From a virus: DNA of 20,741 nucleotides. The notes beneath the pieces are model-generated. The model searched no databases and was not told where the DNA came from. It was given only the letters and a program-made list of their open reading frames with translations. Location of the stretch: the IMG/VR virus record IMGVR_UViG_3300025769_001065, positions 1 to 20,741 of that record. One strand, written 5' to 3'. The translations under genes were made by a program, and so were the position numbers. Positions 13,041-18,522 of the stretch are shown here, one piece after another. Positions within the stretch are counted from its first letter, which is position 1. The number at the start of each line of letters is the position of its first letter.

Positions 13041-13695
13041 TATTAATAAATGGGTTGAAGATAATTATAATGATATAGTCTCTTGGATCACAGGAGTCAC
13101 AAGGGGTGAACGTAAAGACTTGGTTAATGATTTTATTCAAGACATTATTATCATCTTTCTAGGCCATTCAAAATCACTTGAGGCCATTGAGCGTGGAGAA
13201 GCAAGATGGTTTATAGTTAGAATAGCAATGAATCAATGGAGAAGTAAAACCTCAACATTTCATTATCAATATAGATTACGTTATACAGATATGGTCGATA
13301 AAGAATTACAAGCAGATGAGCCTTATGATCCAGAACAGGACTTATTGCTAGAATTGTTAATGATAAGTCTTGATGAAATGTCAAAGATACCAGATTATCG
13401 ATATGAGTACTTTATGATTATGTTATACTATTCAAGTGGCTGTAACTTCTCAGAGGTTGAACGTCGCACCAAGATACCAAGGACCACGGTAAGTTCTGTC
13501 TATTACCGAGGTATGGAAAAACTCAGACAGATCGTAAAATCAAATCAAACTAAATTAACAAATGGAACTTTACAACTTAATGGAGATCTTACTAAGTACA
13601 ATTTTGATCGGATTGACATCAGCCGTGGTGGTAATCAGCAAACCGTATCAATCAGTGATAAGCTTTTTAGGGCCAAATACTTTGACTTTTTTTAA
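13033..13695 (+). CDS. Phage RNA polymerase sigma factor (sigma-70/ECF-like)
   Basis: A 220-residue protein. Residues about 30-83 resemble sigma region 2: DLVNDFIQDIIIIFL, then the DNA-melting helix ARWFIVRIAMNQWRSKTS followed by aromatic residues. Residues about 104-168 resemble region 4: LLLELLMISLDEMSKIPDYR, then the helix-turn-helix GCNFSEVERRTKIPRTTVSS with YYRGMEKLRQIV. Such proteins direct host RNA polymerase to phage promoters. Residues 177-220 lie past region 4 and are encoded in the same DNA as the membrane protein at 13562 in another frame. It overlaps the preceding gene by 8 bases. The repeated box pairs at 10903, 11223 and 12149 are candidate target promoters, by inference only. 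Confidence 0.8.
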   Translation: MLDINKWVEDNYNDIVSWITGVTRGERKDLVNDFIQDIIIIFLGHSKSLEAIERGEARWFIVRIAMNQWRSKTSTFHYQYRLRYTDMVDKELQADEPYDPEQDLLLELLMISLDEMSKIPDYRYEYFMIMLYYSSGCNFSEVERRTKIPRTTVSSVYYRGMEKLRQIVKSNQTKLTNGTLQLNGDLTKYNFDRIDISRGGNQQTVSISDKLFRAKYFDFF

Positions 13696-13843
13696 CTGCG
13701 CGTTATGCACAGGTTTTTGGATAACGGCTGTAGGACTGTGGCAACTGCAGGGGTACGCCCCCATTGAAAGCTTTATGTTTGCCGGCCTTGGAGCGGTAAC
13801 ATCAGAATTAACATACAGAAAATTATCAACAATAGAATTATGA
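13562..13843 (+). CDS. Small membrane protein with CxxCxGFW motif (DUF1360-like)
   Basis: A 93-residue protein with three hydrophobic stretches: about 8-24 (EILLSTILIGLTSAVVV), about 50-62 (CTGFWITAVGLWQ) and about 68-80 (ESFMFAGLGAVTS). FFNCALCTGFWITA resembles the CxxCxGFW signature of small DUF1360-type membrane proteins found in phages and bacteria, function unknown. The first 134 bases overlap the sigma factor C-terminus in another frame. An in-frame ATG at 13580 would shorten that overlap by only 18 bases. Its stop overlaps the next start as ATGA. A role in lysis or the host membrane is possible but unproven. Confidence 0.7.
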   Translation: MELYNLMEILLSTILIGLTSAVVVISKPYQSVISFLGPNTLTFFNCALCTGFWITAVGLWQLQGYAPIESFMFAGLGAVTSELTYRKLSTIEL

Positions 13844-14175
13844 ATTTTATTCACGGATTAACAGACGAAGAATTTGACTATATTGAAGAAATTGATCTTT
13901 TTAAAGCTAGAAGTATTAATGCAAATGACTTTAAAAGATTAATGGAAATCAAGAACAGATGTTATGGTACAAATCAACGAGCACAAATTGGATGCGGCGC
14001 GTGTGCAAGACAATTAATACATCATTTAAACGTATTATATTTAGATAAAAAGGAACAACTCCTTAAAGAAGTAAATCAAATAATACAAAAAGATGCCGAA
14101 ATTCAAGAAAGGCCAAAGCGGAAACCCAGGAGGTCGACCAAAGGGAGCAGTAAACAAAACAACAACCCAGATTAA
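13840..14175 (+). CDS. Unknown Cys-containing protein with basic tail
   Basis: A 111-residue protein coupled by ATGA to the gene before. Residues 1-85 are acidic and helical (LTDEEFDYIEEIDLF, NANDFKRLMEIKNRCY) with RAQIGCGACARQLIHH near 48-63, a pattern I have a sense of from small genes beside phage terminases but cannot name. CGAC could bind metal with Cys42. The last 28 residues (ERPKRKPRRSTKGSSKQ and on) are extremely basic and lie in the DNA that encodes the start of the next gene in another frame, an 83-base overlap. A DNA-binding role near packaging is possible, as inference only. Confidence 0.65.
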   Translation: MNFIHGLTDEEFDYIEEIDLFKARSINANDFKRLMEIKNRCYGTNQRAQIGCGACARQLIHHLNVLYLDKKEQLLKEVNQIIQKDAEIQERPKRKPRRSTKGSSKQNNNPD

Positions 14176-14392
14176 AGAAGCATACCATATGCTGTTACAT
14201 GATAACTTAGATAACCTAAGTGAATGGCTTGAAAGGGTTGCTGAAGATAATCCAGAAAGGGCCATAGAAATAATCCTAAAAATGAGTGAATATGTATTAC
14301 CAAAACTTGCCCGTAAAGAAGTCACTGGCGCTGATGGCAGCGACCTTTTTTCTAATCTTAAGTTTAAGTTCGGAGAAACAAAACAGGACTAA
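14093..14392 (+). CDS. terS: Probable small terminase subunit (DUF5681-like)
   Basis: A 99-residue protein directly before terL, 2 bases apart. The N-terminus FKKGQSGNPGGRPKGAVNKT (4-23) is the DUF5681-type Gly/Pro/Lys motif common at the start of short proteins next to phage large terminases. Helices follow near 25-50 and 53-76, and the C-terminus is KFKFGETKQD. The small terminase recognises phage DNA and controls the large subunit. It is short for the class and has no obvious helix-turn-helix, so the assignment rests on position and the N-terminal motif. The first 83 bases overlap the gene before in another frame. Confidence 0.6.
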   Translation: MPKFKKGQSGNPGGRPKGAVNKTTTQIKEAYHMLLHDNLDNLSEWLERVAEDNPERAIEIILKMSEYVLPKLARKEVTGADGSDLFSNLKFKFGETKQD

Positions 14393-14394
14393 CA

Positions 14395-15615
14395 ATGTTA
14401 GCGATAGGCTTCACACCTCACAAGAAACAGAAAGAGATTTTAGACTCTATTCTGACTCAGTCCACCAAATTTCACGTGGTATCAGTCGGTCGTCAATTTG
14501 GCAAGAGTTTAATGGGTCTCAACCTGTTATTGTACTGGGCAATCAACGAATCCCCGTGCAAGATCTTGTGGGTGAGCCCTGTGTACTCCCAATCCAATAA
14601 GATACAAAAAGAGCTGTTTGAAGCCATCCAAGAAAGCGGGCTGATCAAAAATATCAACTTCTCAGATAACTATATCCAATTAAAGAATAAGACAGAGATA
14701 ATCTTTAGATCAGCAGAAAGATATGATAATATAAGAGGTTGGACATTCGATTATGCAATACTAGACGAAGCAGCCTTTATGAAACAAGAAGCATGGACAG
14801 AAGCCATCAGACCTACACTATCAGTCCGAGGTAAGAAAGTCCTGTTTCTATCTACTCCTAAAGGTAAGAACTGGTTTCATGATCTCTATCAATTAGGACT
14901 ATCAGACAATCCTAATTATATGAGTTATCAAGGCAGCTCCAGGGATACGCCCTATATAGATCCTCAAGAAATTGAAGACGCTAAGAAAACTTTACCAGAT
15001 AAAGTCTTTAAACAAGAATACCTGGCAGAATTCTTAGATGATGGTGGAGAAGTCTTCTCAAATCTCAATGAAATCACATTTAATCAATGGCCTGCAGGGG
15101 ATACCCCTAAGTATTATTGTGGAATAGACTTAGGTAGACAAGAAGACTGGACTGTAGCCACAGTTTTGAACTCTGAGGGTCAAGTGGTTGAGATCTATAG
15201 AAATCATCAAGTTAACTGGGATGTTATGATTAATGACTTGGTTAAACTGATTAATAAATGGAATGCTATAACACTAGTAGAAGTCAACTCTATTGGTGAT
15301 GTAATATTTGATAGTCTGAAGCGAAAGGTCAAACAAATAAGGCCTTTTGTGACTACAAGTAAGTCAAAACAAGATGTTATTGAGGCCTTAATCTTGGCCG
15401 TTAACAACAGGGACGTACAGATCCCGTCTCAGAAGTTATTTGAGCCCTTGTATAATGAGATGTCTTACTTTACGTATGAATACAATCCAAGGACTCGAAG
15501 TGTGAAATACGGCCATCCTAAGGGCTTACATGATGACTGTGTGATGAGTTTGGCCATTTCTTGGAGTGCTTATAAGTCTCAGAGGTCTCTGGGCCAATAC
15601 AATTGGATAGTGTAA
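14395..15615 (+). CDS. terL: Terminase large subunit
   Basis: A 406-residue DNA-packaging motor with both domains. ATPase: Walker A VGRQFGKS (31-38), Walker B YAILDEAAF (120-128) with the catalytic Glu125, and coupling motif STPKG (153-157). RuvC-like nuclease: first Asp in YCGIDLGRQEDWT (Asp245), a second acidic site in LVEVNSIGDVI (Glu296 or Asp302), and the last in GLHDDCVMSLAIS (Asp380/Asp381). The start at ATG 14395 is 2 bases after the small subunit stop. At about 400 residues it is compact but intact. It translocates DNA through the portal and cuts it at the end of packaging. The portal gene lies far away at 6021, which is unusual. Confidence 0.95.
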   Translation: MLAIGFTPHKKQKEILDSILTQSTKFHVVSVGRQFGKSLMGLNLLLYWAINESPCKILWVSPVYSQSNKIQKELFEAIQESGLIKNINFSDNYIQLKNKTEIIFRSAERYDNIRGWTFDYAILDEAAFMKQEAWTEAIRPTLSVRGKKVLFLSTPKGKNWFHDLYQLGLSDNPNYMSYQGSSRDTPYIDPQEIEDAKKTLPDKVFKQEYLAEFLDDGGEVFSNLNEITFNQWPAGDTPKYYCGIDLGRQEDWTVATVLNSEGQVVEIYRNHQVNWDVMINDLVKLINKWNAITLVEVNSIGDVIFDSLKRKVKQIRPFVTTSKSKQDVIEALILAVNNRDVQIPSQKLFEPLYNEMSYFTYEYNPRTRSVKYGHPKGLHDDCVMSLAISWSAYKSQRSLGQYNWIV

Positions 15616-15624
15616 TTATATTTA
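15615..15624 (+). promoter_or_regulatory. ATTATATTTA motif before gene 15632
   Basis: ATTATATTTA begins on the last base of the terL stop codon and lies 7 bases before the next start. It is identical to the 526-535 site. The close, similar spacing to the start codon at both (6 and 7 bases) suggests a translation leader or leaderless promoter. Confidence 0.3.
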
Positions 15625-15631
15625 CTTATAG

Positions 15632-16294
15632 ATGTTTAAATTAGTCATAGGAAATAAAGAATACGAGGTCCCTCATTACTTACAGATTTCTAAGTATCAA
15701 AAGATGATGCAATGGAATATGATACGTAGTGAGGACTGGCCTGAAATCGTACATATCGTGATGGGGGTCCCCAAGGATCAAATTAGTCTGATTCCTGAAG
15801 AAACCTTAGAATTAGCGATGAGTGTGATCATGGCCTTGTTCTCTCCAAGTATGGTAGTCAGAAAGCATATTGATGGTCATAAGTTGATTGATTTTACTCA
15901 GATCTCTTTGGGCCAGTGGATTGATTTAGAGTATGCTATATCACTCGGAGTAGACCGAAACATAGTTGATATTGTCAAGATACTTTACAGTGTCTCAGAC
16001 CCTTCCGAGTGGCCTCTAGAGTATGTGTATGGCGCGGTCCATAAGTTCTTAAACTGGAGAGTTAAGATCTATGAGTCCTACAAGGTCTTATTTGACCAGC
16101 CAGACTCTGAGGACCTCAAAGAAGTCAAGAACCCGCGCCCAGTGGCCAAAGTTTGGTATGATATTGTAATGGTGTTAGCTGAAGGCCGCTTTTTAGACAT
16201 CGATAAAGTTACAGACCGTAAGGTCATAGAGTGCTTTAACTGGTTGGCCTGGAATAAGGATCAACAACGTAAATTACAACAACAAAAACAATGA
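15632..16294 (+). CDS. Putative tail assembly chaperone or related tail protein
   Basis: A 220-residue soluble helical protein. It opens with FKLVIGNKEYEVPHYLQISK and has SLGQWIDLEYAISLG near 92-106, a GQFIDLE-like motif I associate with putative tail assembly chaperones of Bacteroidota phages. A second helical part (WPLEYVYGAVHKFLNWRVKI, then WYDIVMVLAEG) and a Gln/Lys-rich end (NKDQQRKLQQQKQ) follow. It overlaps the next gene by ATGA. In many phages the chaperone sits beside the tape measure gene; here it is some 5 kb ahead of it. No programmed frameshift site was evident near its end, so the function is tentative. Confidence 0.55.
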   Translation: MFKLVIGNKEYEVPHYLQISKYQKMMQWNMIRSEDWPEIVHIVMGVPKDQISLIPEETLELAMSVIMALFSPSMVVRKHIDGHKLIDFTQISLGQWIDLEYAISLGVDRNIVDIVKILYSVSDPSEWPLEYVYGAVHKFLNWRVKIYESYKVLFDQPDSEDLKEVKNPRPVAKVWYDIVMVLAEGRFLDIDKVTDRKVIECFNWLAWNKDQQRKLQQQKQ

Positions 16295-16737
16295 CATATC
16301 AAACAATAATTCAAAGGTTCTTAGACTTGTTACAGCAACATAAGTTTATTAATGAAACAGGCTATGGCAACCTATCGGACATCCAGGTCCCAGAGGACCA
16401 GAAGCCGCCAGATTATCCATATGCTTTCATTAATCCGATTGATATGACTGCAGGGTCTACAGTGTTCTCAGTTACCTTTAACTTAATTGTGATGACTCAG
16501 ATGCTGGAAGGCCAGCCTTATGAACTTGAAGGCCAAAGTAATTGCGCAAAGTACATCAATGACATCGCGGCCACGTTTATTCAGACTAATCAGGACCCTT
16601 TGATGACTGTAGTGACTCCGATTACTATGATACCTTTTAAAGAGCGCTTTCAGGACAATGTAGTTGGTGCAACGGCCACAATAACTGTAAATTACGCCAG
16701 ACCTATGGACGTATGTGATTCACCATTATCAGTATGA
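16291..16737 (+). CDS. Putative tail terminator / tail completion protein
   Basis: A 148-residue protein. The N-terminal helix (TIIQRFLDLLQQHKFI), the conserved-looking DYPYAFINP segment near 41-49, the strand VFSVTFNLIVMTQM near 58-71, a helix QSNCAKYINDIAATFIQ, and the final strand NVVGATATITVNYARP fit the alpha/beta pattern of tail terminator proteins that cap the tube. It is flanked by the likely chaperone and the neck-type protein, with ATGA overlaps on both sides. Identification is by pattern and order. Confidence 0.55.
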   Translation: MTYQTIIQRFLDLLQQHKFINETGYGNLSDIQVPEDQKPPDYPYAFINPIDMTAGSTVFSVTFNLIVMTQMLEGQPYELEGQSNCAKYINDIAATFIQTNQDPLMTVVTPITMIPFKERFQDNVVGATATITVNYARPMDVCDSPLSV

Positions 16738-17144
16738 TTGATTCAAACATAGATCAGATACAAGTCCTAATAGAGGACGAGGTCTCCAGATACTCTGAGG
16801 TGATTCCAGATCAATTGATAAGTTTGGTAAGAGAAATCCAATCGTCAATGAAAGGGGGTGCGCCAGTGGACTCTGGTGACCTCAGACGTAGTATCAGAGT
16901 CCGTTTACAAGACTATGATCTTTCTATTAGTATGTTAGACTATGGATACTATCAAAGTTTTGGAGTCAACGGCCGCAATCAGCGAGGGGCCTTAGGCTTA
17001 CCACCTGAAGTCGCCGCAAGCTTCGGAGTCGAAGAGGGTTATAAGTTTGGTAGTAACAAAGTGTGGGGTATCAGGCCAAAACGCTTTTATCCAATGGACA
17101 TCGAAGAAATCATATTTCAAATATTATTAAGAGACAATGGCTAA
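16734..17144 (+). CDS. HK97 gp10-like head-tail joining/tail completion protein
   Basis: A 136-residue protein. The pattern APVDSGDLRRSIRVRL (43-58), followed by strands and YGYYQSFGVNGR (67-78), then a C-terminal RPKRFYPMDIEEIIFQIL helix, matches the HK97 gp10-like family: PVDTGxLRxSI then a glycine/aromatic strand reading YAxYxxxG. These proteins join head and tail. It overlaps its neighbours by 4 and 8 bases. Confidence 0.75.
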   Translation: MIDSNIDQIQVLIEDEVSRYSEVIPDQLISLVREIQSSMKGGAPVDSGDLRRSIRVRLQDYDLSISMLDYGYYQSFGVNGRNQRGALGLPPEVAASFGVEEGYKFGSNKVWGIRPKRFYPMDIEEIIFQILLRDNG

Positions 17145-18522
17145 TATTATAGCAACTAAAACACCAGAGTTTGTTGAACAGGCCTATGGTAAGAATATAG
17201 TGACCTTATACGACCTTGATGAGGACGGTTTAAGGTTTGTGTTAAGAGTCAGGGACGAAGCAACCTCAGAGATTGTTGCAGACCTTAGACAGTATCCGAA
17301 TAATGCTGGTTACGCGCACTTTGACCTGCAAAAGATCTTACAAACTCAAGTTAGTGGTAAAGAGGACGTAGAGACTACACCGTATCTCAGTACGGCCGAA
17401 ACAGAAGAGTTTAGTTATGAATTATTGATAGGTTTTGAGTTAGGGACTGGCCAAGTCTTTATACAAAGCACTGTTACAACTGATGAGTTTGGAGAGTTCA
17501 CAGTTACTAACGGCCGCAAGGCCTATGATCAGCTTGACTGGAATTTGAGTGATTATGTACCTATCATTACTCAAGGTGATCTTGGAGGTAATCCATTTAC
17601 TGTAATTAATAATCCAGTTAAGGCCTTAACAGACCGCCACACTCAAAGTGTCTTAGGCTCACAGATCTCTGATGGTAAACCAACCGCTTTAACTGATACG
17701 GCCCAAGTTAACATTTTATGGCGTAACTGGGACGATGATTATACTTTGACTTTTGCTAATAAGTTTATTGATGAAAACGCGCCGGACTTCTTTAATGGTA
17801 TTGACTTCTTTTACGTTTATTTGTATAATGGAAGTTCATTTGTTAATCAGGTTTCATTTTTTAACTTAGTCTCACAGGGTGGAGGCCCTGATGTAGCTCC
17901 AAGTGATCAGCTTCTTCCAACTGGTGAGTATTCTTATATTACTTTACAACATGGGGCCTCAAACCCTAGTATCAGTGCTTTAAATAATGTGACTCACTAT
18001 TATGTGGCGGCCTTTTCATATGCTATTGATGATCCAGCGCTTGGAGGCCAGTCCCGTATGAGTCAATGGTATAGAGTTAACATAGATAATGGAGAATGTA
18101 ATGACTTTGATCATGTACAAGTCTCTTGGGTCAATTCATTTGGATTCCGTGATTACTTCACATTTGAGAAGCGTCAGGACCTTCAAATTACTACAGATAG
18201 AGAAACATTCAGAAGAGAACAAAGTGACTGGAATGGTCCCTCTGTGACCCTAAACTCTTATTCAAGAGGTCTGACTACTTATGGTCAACTGGCCGAAGAA
18301 GAGTGGCAGATTAATACTCGTTACTTGACTGATAATGAGTCTGAGTACTTAAAGAACTTATATGTCTCTCCGGATGTCAGAGTCCGTTTTAGCGATGGTG
18401 TATGGAGACCTGTAGTTATTACAAGTAACACATGGACCCGCCAGACCTTTAGAACAGACCAGATGTTCCAACACCAGGTCACATTTAAGATGGCCAATCA
18501 ATTAAACTTACAAAACGGATGA
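17137..18522 (+). CDS. Distal tail / tail tip protein
   Basis: A 461-residue soluble beta-rich protein with no membrane span. The N-terminal part (ADLRQYPNNAGYAHFDLQKI) and the C-terminal part (SWVNSFGFRDYFTFEKRQDL, then YLKNLYVSPDVRVRF and RTDQMFQHQVTFKMAN) are typical of large tail proteins in Bacteroidota phages, probably in the distal tail or tip. It overlaps the next tail gene by ATGA. GGCC occurs 13 times by my count. All nine GCC alanine codons follow a codon ending in G, while the other Ala codons are GCT, GCA or GCG; this context bias is treated in the findings. Confidence 0.65.
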   Translation: MANIIATKTPEFVEQAYGKNIVTLYDLDEDGLRFVLRVRDEATSEIVADLRQYPNNAGYAHFDLQKILQTQVSGKEDVETTPYLSTAETEEFSYELLIGFELGTGQVFIQSTVTTDEFGEFTVTNGRKAYDQLDWNLSDYVPIITQGDLGGNPFTVINNPVKALTDRHTQSVLGSQISDGKPTALTDTAQVNILWRNWDDDYTLTFANKFIDENAPDFFNGIDFFYVYLYNGSSFVNQVSFFNLVSQGGGPDVAPSDQLLPTGEYSYITLQHGASNPSISALNNVTHYYVAAFSYAIDDPALGGQSRMSQWYRVNIDNGECNDFDHVQVSWVNSFGFRDYFTFEKRQDLQITTDRETFRREQSDWNGPSVTLNSYSRGLTTYGQLAEEEWQINTRYLTDNESEYLKNLYVSPDVRVRFSDGVWRPVVITSNTWTRQTFRTDQMFQHQVTFKMANQLNLQNG

